64,000 nucleotides of DNA. Origin: Rheinheimera texasensis DSM 17496. Its GTDB lineage: Bacteria; Pseudomonadota; Gammaproteobacteria; Enterobacterales; Alteromonadaceae. How positions within the stretch are numbered: position 1 is the first letter of the stretch; each line of letters begins with the position of its first letter. The stretch is taken from NCBI RefSeq assembly GCF_000711985.1, contig NZ_JONU01000007.1, positions 1,178,001 through 1,242,000 of the forward strand, given 5' to 3'. Shown in pieces: positions 57,504 to 64,000 of this stretch. Below the pieces are notes generated by a model that saw nothing but the letters and a program-made list of their open reading frames with translations, ran no database searches and had not been told where the DNA came from. The translations under genes and the position numbers were made by a program.

Positions 57504-58912
57504 ATCTGTTAATGCTGCTATTTTGCTGGGTTTTGTGGACCTCACTGTTGGCTGGCTTGTTACAGCTTGGCCGGCATTACTCGCAGCGGCTGATAGCGGC
57601 GACGACGCTGGCACCGCTGTTGCTGCTGGTATCCGTGCTGCCTTTTTTGCCCTGGCCTGAACGAGGCGCAGTCCTGCCGGCATTGTGGCTGATGCCGCAT
57701 GATCACGGCATTAGCCCGTTACTGGCATTACCGACCCATCCGGCCTGGCTGGAGCAACAACCGCTGCAGGCCTGGTTGCCGGAATTAGTCTTTTGGCTGC
57801 TGGCGGCCGGTTGCGTGCTCTCCTCCGTGCTGATGGCGCGGCAATGGCAGTTATGGCGACGTCTGCATCAATGGTCGTTGCCGTTACCGGCACAGCGTCT
57901 GGCCGCTGTCGTCGCGGTGGACCCGGCATTACAGGCGGCACTTGAGCGTCAGCCGTTGCAACTGCGGCAATTGCCGCATGGCGGCAGCCCTTTTGTCAGC
58001 GGTATCACGCATAGCACTTTGTGGCTGCCGGACTGGTTCTGGCATTTACCTGCCGGCCAGCAGCGGCTGTTGTTATGGCATGAACTGAAACATCTGCAGC
58101 GGCGTGACCCGCTATGGCTGTTGAGCTGGCGGCTGCTCTGCGCCCTGTGCTGGTTTAATCCGGCGCTGCGACTGCTGGAGCGACATTACCATGCGGCGAT
58201 GGAACATGCCGTTGACCACTGGGTACTGCGCCAACATCCGGCTCAGCGCAGCACCTATGCCCGCACTTTGCTTGCGGTGATCCGCGCGCAGCAACAGGCG
58301 GTTCAGTCCAGGCTTTGGCTGCAGGCCAATGCCGGTACAGGCCCGGCGCAAGTATTACAACAACGGCTGCAGCAAATTTTACAGCCCACGCAGTTGTTGT
58401 CCGGCCGGCAGTTCGGTGTTTTAGCCCTTGCCTTGATGAGCCTGAGTGTACCGGCGCTGGCGCTGAAAACTGAGCTGACTGGTCTGGCGCCACAGCATTG
58501 GCTGCCGCCGCTGCAGCAGGGCCGGGTCGGCTCCTGGTTTGGAGAAGTGCACAGTTTCCGCCAGGGCAAACCGCATGGCGGGCTCGATTTTATTGCACCC
58601 CGTGGCACACCGGTACTGACTGTTGCCGCTGGCCGGGTACTGCTCAGTGGCAGCGACAGCCTGCACCCGAACCTCGGGAATGTGGTGTTGATAGACCACG
58701 GTGGTGGTTATCAGTCAATGTACGCCCATCTCGACGCTGTCACAGTGCAGCCCGGCCAGCAGTTGCAGGCTGGTCAGTCAGTCGGCACTTTGGGCAATAG
58801 CGGCCGCACTACAGGGCCACATCTGCATCTGGAACTGATCCAGGCCGGCAAGCGGATCAATCCGGCAACCTTACTGCCTTTAAACATGATGCCAGGAGTC
58901 ACGGGTGAATAA
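57497..58912 (+). CDS. M56 (BlaR1-like) membrane protease fused to M23 LytM domain
   Basis: This 471-residue membrane protein has N-terminal helices (about 5-25, 35-52, 95-112) and the BlaR1-like M56 zinc protease HELKHLQRRDPL (HExxH near 195-199, with conserved downstream Asp/Glu in MEHAVDHW). A fourth helix (about 310-325) is followed by a periplasmic M23 LytM domain with zinc residues KPHGGLDF (about 360) and PHLHLEL (about 440). In BlaR1/MecR1 the C-terminal sensor is a penicillin-binding domain; here it is replaced by a peptidoglycan hydrolase-type domain. It should therefore sense or act on peptidoglycan and relay to BlaI by cytosolic proteolysis. M56-M23 annotations exist, but no characterised member is known to me. 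Confidence 0.88.
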   Translation: MLNLLMLLFCWVLWTSLLAGLLQLGRHYSQRLIAATTLAPLLLLVSVLPFLPWPERGAVLPALWLMPHDHGISPLLALPTHPAWLEQQPLQAWLPELVFWLLAAGCVLSSVLMARQWQLWRRLHQWSLPLPAQRLAAVVAVDPALQAALERQPLQLRQLPHGGSPFVSGITHSTLWLPDWFWHLPAGQQRLLLWHELKHLQRRDPLWLLSWRLLCALCWFNPALRLLERHYHAAMEHAVDHWVLRQHPAQRSTYARTLLAVIRAQQQAVQSRLWLQANAGTGPAQVLQQRLQQILQPTQLLSGRQFGVLALALMSLSVPALALKTELTGLAPQHWLPPLQQGRVGSWFGEVHSFRQGKPHGGLDFIAPRGTPVLTVAAGRVLLSGSDSLHPNLGNVVLIDHGGGYQSMYAHLDAVTVQPGQQLQAGQSVGTLGNSGRTTGPHLHLELIQAGKRINPATLLPLNMMPGVTGE

Positions 58913-60095
58913 GTTGTACCGTTTTTTCTGTTTTTTGCCACTGGCAGCCTGCTGTGGTTTTGCTGCTGCCGGTCAGGCGCTGGCGGCTGCCGATCCGGCG
59001 CTTTCGGCGCAATTTCAGCAGCAGTTTAACGCGCAGCTGCAAAGCGCCAAAGTGCCGGGCGGTGCTTATGCCATCGTGTATCAGGATCGGGTGCTGGCGC
59101 TTGGCAGCTATGGTGTGCGCGCTGTCGGCGAGCAAGCGCGGGTCAATCCGGACACTGTGTTTCGCCTTGCGTCTGTGTCGAAAACCTTCGCCGGCAATTT
59201 GCTGGTGCAGCTGTCACAGCAGGGCCGGCTTGATTTGCAGCAACCGCTGAAAGCTTATGTCCCTGAATTACATTTGAAAAATGCGCAGATCGAGCAGCAG
59301 GTCAATGTCGAAAGTGTGTTGTCACAAGGCTCTGGTTTTTGGGCTCATGCGTTTGAAGATTTGATTGAAGCCAACAAAACGCCGGCAGAAATTTTGCCGC
59401 GACTGGCAGAATTGGCGCCGGTCTGCCCGCCGCGCCGCTGTTACAGCTACCAGAATGTGTTGTTTGGTCTGCTCGGGCGGGCGGCTGAACAGTCCACCGG
59501 CAAATCTTATGAAAGTCTGGTGACTGAGCGGATGTTCAGCCCGTTGCAGATGCATAACGCCTCATATGGCCTGGCCGGTCTGCTGGCCAGCCGCAATAAA
59601 GCGCTGCCGCATGAAAGGGGCGGCAAAGGCTGGCGGACGGTCAAACCCAAACCAAATTTTTATCGCTTCCCGGCCGCGGCCGGGGTCAATGCCAGCGCAC
59701 GTGACTTGTCGAAGTATCTGATTGCGATGCTGGGTCACCGCCCGGAAGTGTTCTCGCCGGCGCTACTCAGTCAATTGCAACAGCCGCTGGTGAAAATGCC
59801 GGGCAAACCGCGTTGGCCGGTCTGGCAGCAATATCGTAATGCCACGGCCTGGTATGGACGCGGCTGGCGCATGGTGCAGTACGGCGACGACCGGCTGTAT
59901 TACCACGCTGGCGTAGTCGACGGTTACCGGCCTTATATCGCTTATTCGCCATCGACAGGTTACGGCCTGGTGCTGCTGACCAATGCCGAAGCGGATGTCA
60001 CCGGCAAACTGGCAGGCTGGTTCTGGCAGCAGGTATTACCAGGGCCACAATTGGCGAAACAAAAGCAGGGGACTGCAAAAAAGGGGGCTAAATGA
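58905..60095 (+). CDS. Serine hydrolase, class C beta-lactamase/DD-peptidase family
   Basis: This 396-residue exported protein has signal MNKLYRFFCFLPLAACCGFAAAGQALA. SxxK is in LASVSKTFAG (about 90-95), the second box reads CYSYQNV with YQN, and the third is HAG near 335. These place it in the beta-lactamase/AmpH/esterase superfamily. GTG 58905, with CAGGAG upstream, overlaps the M56-M23 gene by 8 nt. In this operon it is the likely output enzyme: either a beta-lactamase or a D,D-peptidase/amidase trimming peptidoglycan. The tail (about 380-396) is Lys/Gly-rich. Confidence 0.88.
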   Translation: MNKLYRFFCFLPLAACCGFAAAGQALAAADPALSAQFQQQFNAQLQSAKVPGGAYAIVYQDRVLALGSYGVRAVGEQARVNPDTVFRLASVSKTFAGNLLVQLSQQGRLDLQQPLKAYVPELHLKNAQIEQQVNVESVLSQGSGFWAHAFEDLIEANKTPAEILPRLAELAPVCPPRRCYSYQNVLFGLLGRAAEQSTGKSYESLVTERMFSPLQMHNASYGLAGLLASRNKALPHERGGKGWRTVKPKPNFYRFPAAAGVNASARDLSKYLIAMLGHRPEVFSPALLSQLQQPLVKMPGKPRWPVWQQYRNATAWYGRGWRMVQYGDDRLYYHAGVVDGYRPYIAYSPSTGYGLVLLTNAEADVTGKLAGWFWQQVLPGPQLAKQKQGTAKKGAK

Positions 60096-61018
60096 CCAGG
60101 AACTACCGGATGGGACTGATGCAGTTGTGGGGAAAAATCGTCGTGTTGCTGTTGTTGTCAGGTGTTGGTTTTCGCTGTCTGGCGGAGATTAAGCCTGTGA
60201 CATTAACGGGCACCACAGTGTATGAACTGAGTTTTCAGGGCCGCACTTACCCGGTGTGGGTGGATGTGCCAAAGTCTTATAGCAGTAACAAGCAAGATTA
60301 CCCTTTACTGCTGGTGACCGACGCGCCTTATGCCTTTCCGCTGATCCGCAGTATCCGTAACCGGGTTGGCCAGCAGGGCCGGAATATCGAAGATTTTATT
60401 TTGGTTGGATTGGCTTATCCGGCCACGGATACTCCGGCTGCCAGCCGCAGCCGCGATTACACCACCTCTGATGTGAAAGCGCGTCCGCCCAGAGCCGGTG
60501 AAAACTTTGATCAGCCGGCCTATGGTAATGCACCGGCCTTTACCCGGTTCATCGCGACGCAGGTATTGCCACTGCTGCAGCAACACTACCGGCTGGATCG
60601 CCAGCGGCAGATTTATCTGGGTCATTCTTATGGTGCTTTGCTGGGCACTTATATGTTGTTGCATCAACCGCAGTTATTCAGTCATTACGTGCTGAGTAGT
60701 CCGTCGTATTGGTTTGATCAAGGCAAGCTGCTGTCCGAAGCACCGGCCTTACTCCGGGCGCTCCCGGCGGGGGCCGCTGCCAGAGTTTGGTTGTACAGCG
60801 GTGGTTTTGAACAGCCGGGGCCAACGGCCCGGCACTACAAAAACACCAATCTGGTTGGCGATATGCAGCGGTTTGAGCAAATGCTGCGTCCGGTCAAAGG
60901 TTTACAGGTAAAATCAGCGGTGCTGGACGGCGAAGATCATTTAACGGTGTTTCCGCCGATGGTGACCCGCGTTATGCTGGATATTCTGCCTGGTCATGGG
61001 CCATATACCAGCGGATAG
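60092..61018 (+). CDS. Exported alpha/beta hydrolase, esterase D type
   Basis: This 308-residue protein has a signal-like N-terminus (about 10-32) and the PF00756 esterase layout. YPVWVDVPKSYSSNKQDYPLLLVTDAPYAFPLIRS matches the start of the family, the nucleophile is in LGHSYGALLGTYML (about 176) and the catalytic His in DGEDHLTVFPPM (about 290). The start ATG overlaps the stop of the serine hydrolase gene (ATGA). Family members hydrolyse carbohydrate esters, siderophores or peptide esters. It is the fourth gene of the BlaI-M56 operon and may act on modified wall or membrane components. Confidence 0.86.
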   Translation: MTRNYRMGLMQLWGKIVVLLLLSGVGFRCLAEIKPVTLTGTTVYELSFQGRTYPVWVDVPKSYSSNKQDYPLLLVTDAPYAFPLIRSIRNRVGQQGRNIEDFILVGLAYPATDTPAASRSRDYTTSDVKARPPRAGENFDQPAYGNAPAFTRFIATQVLPLLQQHYRLDRQRQIYLGHSYGALLGTYMLLHQPQLFSHYVLSSPSYWFDQGKLLSEAPALLRALPAGAAARVWLYSGGFEQPGPTARHYKNTNLVGDMQRFEQMLRPVKGLQVKSAVLDGEDHLTVFPPMVTRVMLDILPGHGPYTSG

Positions 61019-61040
61019 ATGTTAAGAGTATATAAAAAAA

Positions 61041-61059
61041 GCAGCGGATCACCCGCTGC
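61041..61059 (-). terminator. Intrinsic terminator between convergent operons
   Basis: GCAGCGG/CCGCTGC (7-bp stem, ATCAC loop) is followed on the minus strand by seven T residues (A7 at 61034-61040). It ends the 61117-61401 transcript and probably helps end the BlaI operon in the other direction. Confidence 0.78.
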
Positions 61060-61116
61060 AAAGGTTGGTTTTACAGTGCATCCTTGCTCAGAATGGTCGT
61101 TGCTCAAAGGCCGATT

Positions 61117-61401
61117 TTACCGGCCCAGATGTAATCGTCTGCGCGCCAAAGCTTCCTGCTCATAATCTTCCATGTACTGCGCCAGATCATTTTTCCAGCG
61201 TTCGTTCTCATCTGCCAAATCGAGATGAGCCCGCGCTTCAATATGGTCTTTGCGTACCAGCAAATCATGCGCACGCTGCTGTAATTCACTGGCCACTTCT
61301 GCGTAGATTTGCGGTTCGCCGCTTAGGGCAAGCAGTTTTCTATGTGCAATGATTGCCAGAAAGACCATAAAGACACTTATCAGTATCAGCACAAATGACA
61401 T
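61117..61401 (-). CDS. Small single-helix membrane protein
   Basis: This 94-residue protein has one N-terminal transmembrane helix (about 2-20) and a charged, Leu/Glu/Arg-rich coiled-coil-like region (about 30-85: VASELQQRAHDLLVRKDHIEARAHLDLADENERWKNDLAQYM). No family is recognised. Its start directly follows the stop of the membrane gene upstream (61402), so the two are in one operon with the 81-residue protein gene before them. Confidence 0.62.
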   Translation of the reverse strand: MSFVLILISVFMVFLAIIAHRKLLALSGEPQIYAEVASELQQRAHDLLVRKDHIEARAHLDLADENERWKNDLAQYMEDYEQEALARRRLHLGR

Positions 61402-61914
61402 CTAACCCTCCTTGTACATCAACGCGGCCTTGCGGAAATCCTGCAGCCAGAAGTAACAAATCAGCGGGATCAGACCGATATTAATGGTCGGAATACTGAC
61501 CTGATAGATCATGGCAAAAGCACTGCTGTTGAGAGTGGCCCGGTCAATAAAATCCAGAGCCTGAACCACAGTCAGCATGACGTAGGCCAGAGAGACTGTA
61601 ATTGCAACATTTGATGCCCGGATCTTGTGCGACAGATGAAATTTCAGTATCAGGCCAATACAAATCACGTTTAACCCCATCCAGCAACCATACCAGGCAA
61701 ACTTGTACTGCAAACCAACTTGCGAAGCTAAAGTCAGTAGTTCCGGCAGAATCAAACTAGCCATACCCTTGCACAAGCACAAAACAAGCAGTGCTACAGT
61801 GGCTGAACTCATTCTCTTTTCAATAAAGAAAATCACCAGAAAAAGTACGATGTACATGATGCTGGTAACATCTTCGAATGATTTCAGCAGCTCGAATATT
61901 TGCTCGTTCAGCAT
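61402..61914 (-). CDS. Multi-helix membrane protein of unknown function
   Basis: This 170-residue protein has about five transmembrane helices (16-32, 38-58, 72-92, 103-122, 132-155). No conserved motif is recognised. It sits between two small genes of unknown function with gaps of 0-5 nt. It may form a small membrane complex with the coiled-coil protein encoded directly after it. Confidence 0.62.
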   Translation of the reverse strand: MLNEQIFELLKSFEDVTSIMYIVLFLVIFFIEKRMSSATVALLVLCLCKGMASLILPELLTLASQVGLQYKFAWYGCWMGLNVICIGLILKFHLSHKIRASNVAITVSLAYVMLTVVQALDFIDRATLNSSAFAMIYQVSIPTINIGLIPLICYFWLQDFRKAALMYKEG

Positions 61915-61919
61915 AAAAA

Positions 61920-62165
61920 TTAGTCTTTAACTGGCTTAGCCGGCGGCTCGTCTGGTGGTCTTATTCCGCCACCGTTCATTGGCGTGATCGGTTCATCGAC
62001 AATCGACTGCTCAAATAACTTCTGTGCTTCTGAGCTGATAGACACTGAATCAGCAGTCGCCGTTGCGCTGGCTTGTGGGGTTAGTTTGGCGGCAGCCGGT
62101 GCTGCAGCCGTCGAAACATAGGCACTGGCGATAGTGCTGTTTCGTTGGATACTCAAATCGGTCAT
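61920..62165 (-). CDS. Small Ala/Pro-rich protein
   Basis: This 81-residue protein has a low-complexity Ala/Thr-rich first half and an ADSVSISSEAQKLFEQS segment (about 37-54) like the motif found in FlgM-type and other short regulatory proteins. It ends in Pro-rich sequence. It is predicted to be disordered. It is the first gene of the three-gene group 62165-61117, with 5 nt to the membrane protein gene. Function unknown. Confidence 0.55.
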   Translation of the reverse strand: MTDLSIQRNSTIASAYVSTAAAPAAAKLTPQASATATADSVSISSEAQKLFEQSIVDEPITPMNGGGIRPPDEPPAKPVKD

Positions 62166-62336
62166 GGAATATACCCTGGCTTATATTGCTCGGTTAATCC
62201 GGTCTGATACTGCTTACCGGTTACCCAGACTATAAGTGGATAAAAACATCAAAAACAATCAGTTGAAGCTGTTGGTGCTGGCAATATTCTTGATAAAAAC
62301 TTGATATTTTAATGTGGCTAAGATTTTTCCATAAAA

Positions 62337-62357
62337 AAGCCGGTTCAACACCGGCTT
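62337..62357 (-). terminator. Intrinsic terminator of the dsbA pair
   Basis: AAGCCGGT/ACCGGCTT form an 8-bp stem with a 5-nt loop, 21 nt past the second dsbA stop. On the minus strand it is followed by a run of T residues (A run at 62333-62338). Confidence 0.88.
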
Positions 62358-62377
62358 CGTCAGGCAGAATGACAAGG

Positions 62378-63025
62378 TTATTTTTTGTTAGCCAGATAAG
62401 CCAGCAAATCAATCAGCTCCTGCTCGGCGTTCTCTTTATCGAGGCCATCGAATTTCACTTTATATTTGCCGTTGACCAACAGCATAGGGACGCCGGTCAG
62501 TACTTTTTTCTCTGTCCAATAGCTTTGCTGTTCTTTCATTTTGCTGGCTTCAGCCAGTACAGGCATACTGTTAAAGCCATTGTCAAAAGTTGCAGCGTCA
62601 AAATTATTGACCAGTAATAACGAGCGGATATCGCTGTCTGAGCCAAAATTCGCACGTTGTTTATGGATGTAATCAAAGATCATCCCGGCGACTTCTTCAC
62701 CTTTGCCAGCATTGCGGCCAACCAGATAAGCTCTTGCCATACTGTTTTGCACTTCAGGTGGGCTTGCCTGCAGGAAATCAACGTGGTTTTTTTCGAACTT
62801 CACGCCTTTCGGCAGGCTTTTTGCCAGTTTGTTGGCCAAAGGTTCAAAGGCAAAACAATGACCGCAATAAAACGAGAAGAACTCGGTTACCACCGGAGTT
62901 GCGGTGGCTTTTTCAGCTACGACTTCATAATGTTTGCCTTCGGTGAAGGTGGAGGCCGCCTGACTGAAAGCAGCTGCGGCAAGCCCGGCACAGAATAAAA
63001 AGGATTTGGCGATCTGACGGTACAT
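62378..63025 (-). CDS. Thiol:disulfide interchange protein DsbA paralogue, CGHC
   Basis: This 215-residue periplasmic protein has a signal peptide (MYRQIAKSFLFCAGLAAAAFSQAA) and the DsbA thioredoxin fold with helical insert. The active site is SFYCGHCFAFEP (C54-C57), the dipeptide GH rather than the PH of typical DsbA, as in thioredoxin-like isomerases; GVPMLLVNGKY holds the cis-Pro. It lies 17 nt after the other dsbA gene in the same operon. The different dipeptide suggests a different redox potential or substrate range. Confidence 0.9.
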   Translation of the reverse strand: MYRQIAKSFLFCAGLAAAAFSQAASTFTEGKHYEVVAEKATATPVVTEFFSFYCGHCFAFEPLANKLAKSLPKGVKFEKNHVDFLQASPPEVQNSMARAYLVGRNAGKGEEVAGMIFDYIHKQRANFGSDSDIRSLLLVNNFDAATFDNGFNSMPVLAEASKMKEQQSYWTEKKVLTGVPMLLVNGKYKVKFDGLDKENAEQELIDLLAYLANKK

Positions 63026-63042
63026 AACAAGACTCCGTGTGC

Positions 63043-63681
63043 TTATGGTTTGCTGAGCAGGTACTGGACTAAGGCCTTGAAATCCTGCTCAGTGTTGGCT
63101 TGATCCAGCCCCTGATTGATGATTTTGTAACGGCCGTTGACGATAAATGTAGGTACTGAATCCAATACTTTGGTTTTAGACGCATCAGCCTGACTTTTTT
63201 GCATCAGTTTAGTTTGTGATTTCACCACAAAGCTATTGATATCTTTGTCATACATGGCGGCATCCAGGCCTGCTGCAACAACTACTGCTTTAATGTCGTC
63301 AGCTGTGGCAAATGGCTGATGTTTCACATGAATATGTTCAAAAATCGCTTTGCTGACTTCGTCCCCTTTACCTTTGGCTTTGGCCAGAATCATCGCCTGT
63401 GTCAGACCAGCCTGAATTTCCTGACTGGCTTGTCCCATAAAATCGACATGATATTTCTTAAACGCTGTGCCTTCCGGCAGAGACTTTTCCAGGCTTTTGA
63501 CGATGGGATCAAACGAAAAACAATGTGGGCAATAAAATGAGAAATACTCTTTAACTTCAGGTTTAGCAGTGCCCTGTTCGGCGATCACTTTGTAATGCTT
63601 GCCTTCTTCATATGGGCCGCCAACCGCCATGGCTGCTGGCACCAGACAAAACGCGAATAAAAACGACAACAGTTTTTTCAT
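63043..63681 (-). CDS. dsbA: Thiol:disulfide interchange protein DsbA
   Basis: This 212-residue periplasmic oxidase has a signal peptide (MKKLLSFLFAFCLVPAAMA) and the canonical active site SFYCPHCFSFDP (C51-C54). The cis-Pro loop is VPTFIVNGRY. It introduces disulfides into exported proteins with DsbB. Its position directly downstream of srkA matches the E. coli order (srkA-dsbA), so it is the likely main DsbA. Several exported Cys-rich proteins in this window are possible substrates. Confidence 0.93.
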   Translation of the reverse strand: MKKLLSFLFAFCLVPAAMAVGGPYEEGKHYKVIAEQGTAKPEVKEYFSFYCPHCFSFDPIVKSLEKSLPEGTAFKKYHVDFMGQASQEIQAGLTQAMILAKAKGKGDEVSKAIFEHIHVKHQPFATADDIKAVVVAAGLDAAMYDKDINSFVVKSQTKLMQKSQADASKTKVLDSVPTFIVNGRYKIINQGLDQANTEQDFKALVQYLLSKP

Positions 63682-63773
63682 AGCAATTTCCAGTTAATCC
63701 GTTGAAAAGTCTTTGATGGCGCACAGCTTACACTGAAGCAATTTCCGCTGTATAGAGCTGGTGACCGCAGGTC

Positions 63774-64000
63774 TCAGTAATAGTCCGGATACAGATTGAT
63801 AGCCGGCTGCTGCAAGCGTTGTTGCTGCAGCTTTAACTGCGCCAGCTGCTGTCGCCAGTAGTCTTCCGTCGCAAACCAGGGGAAATGCAACGGAAACGCC
63901 GGATCTGCCCAGCGTTTGGCCAGCCATAGCATATACAGTACTTGCCGGCGGCAACGCAGCGGTTCAATCAGCGCCAGTTCAGACTGGTTAAAATCAGTAA
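63774..64000 (-). CDS. srkA: Stress response kinase SrkA, C-terminal part (cut by window edge)
   Basis: The minus-strand frame from the edge to stop TGA at 63774-63776 encodes about 75 residues. These include EPLRCRRQVLYMLWLAKRWADPAFPLHF and PWFATEDYWRQQLAQL, which match the conserved C-terminus of SrkA (YihE), a Ser/Thr kinase of the APH-like family. The order srkA-dsbA supports the call. The rest of the gene lies outside the window. Confidence 0.85.
   Translation of the reverse strand, partial: TDFNQSELALIEPLRCRRQVLYMLWLAKRWADPAFPLHFPWFATEDYWRQQLAQLKLQQQRLQQPAINLYPDYY

Noticed and set aside
63694-63954. Minus-strand ORF of 86 residues near the right edge
   Set aside because: A different frame of the same strand encodes the conserved SrkA C-terminus up to a stop at 63774, so the 86-residue frame is a shadow.
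1-64000. CRISPR arrays, tRNA or rRNA genes, insertion sequences and prophage genes
   Set aside because: No regularly spaced repeats, cloverleaf-like sequences, transposase, integrase or structural phage proteins were found in the window.

Overview
The window reads as chromosomal DNA of an aerobic gammaproteobacterium. The evidence is an ilvGMDA operon behind an ilvL-type leader peptide, a srkA-dsbA neighbourhood at the right end, a TonB-dependent receptor, MetJ-type operators and an oxygen-dependent MesD/MesX methionine synthase pair. From memory only, this mix fits the Rheinheimera/Alishewanella group; no database search was possible. Most of the window is GC-rich with typical host codon use. 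The clear exception is about 15.5-17.4 kb, which is visibly AT-rich.

Layout. 0.2-2.5 kb: a 40-residue peptide gene, a strong hairpin, and three tightly packed genes of unknown function (a candidate modified-peptide locus). 2.5-9.0 kb: GNAT enzyme, 2OG-Fe(II) oxygenase, small periplasmic catalase, GH13 glucosidase lipoprotein, orphan PAS histidine kinase, DUF1289 protein. 9.3-15.4 kb: ilvL leader and attenuator, then ilvG, ilvM, a 108-bp inverted-repeat element, ilvD and ilvA; the branched-chain aminotransferase ilvE lies apart at 38.9-39.8 kb. 15.5-22.5 kb: an accessory segment with an OLD-type ATPase/TOPRIM nuclease split by a -1 frame change at an A7 tract, a HEPN protein, two exported proteins of unknown role, an amine oxidase and a HepT/MntA toxin-antitoxin pair. 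23-25.2 kb: MesD/MesX under a MetJ-type operator. 25.2-38.8 kb: mixed envelope and regulatory genes (FKBP, S41 protease, TrmB-controlled serine hydrolase, YdbS/YdbT pair, two small paralogous secreted proteins of which one is broken, SDR/LysR pair, PadR pair). 40-49 kb: two solute-binding-like proteins, YhhN protein, subclass B1 metallo-beta-lactamase, alpha/beta hydrolase, thioredoxin-like lipoprotein, racemase, FKBP, MATE exporter, GFA protein. 49.2-52.3 kb: a TonB-dependent receptor with a long leader that carries a Cys-rich upstream ORF and a MetJ-type operator nearly identical to that of MesX. 52.5-61 kb: a cell-wall cluster with a LytM lipoprotein, amidohydrolase, two-component system and, divergently, a BlaI repressor, an M56(BlaR1-like)-M23(LytM) fusion, a penicillin-binding-type hydrolase and an esterase. 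61-64 kb: three small genes, two DsbA paralogues and the end of srkA.

How parts may work together. Branched-chain synthesis is tuned by leader-peptide attenuation. MesX/MesD and the TonB receptor probably form a shared methionine-responsive regulon. The BlaI operon, with two perfect palindromes in the divergent promoter region it shares with a two-component system, looks like a peptidoglycan-damage response in which the usual beta-lactam-binding sensor is replaced by a LytM domain. The strongest candidates for something undescribed are this M56-M23 operon, the 40-aa peptide operon at the left end, the frameshifted OLD nuclease with its A AAA AAG slip site, and the Cys-rich leader peptide before the TonB receptor.
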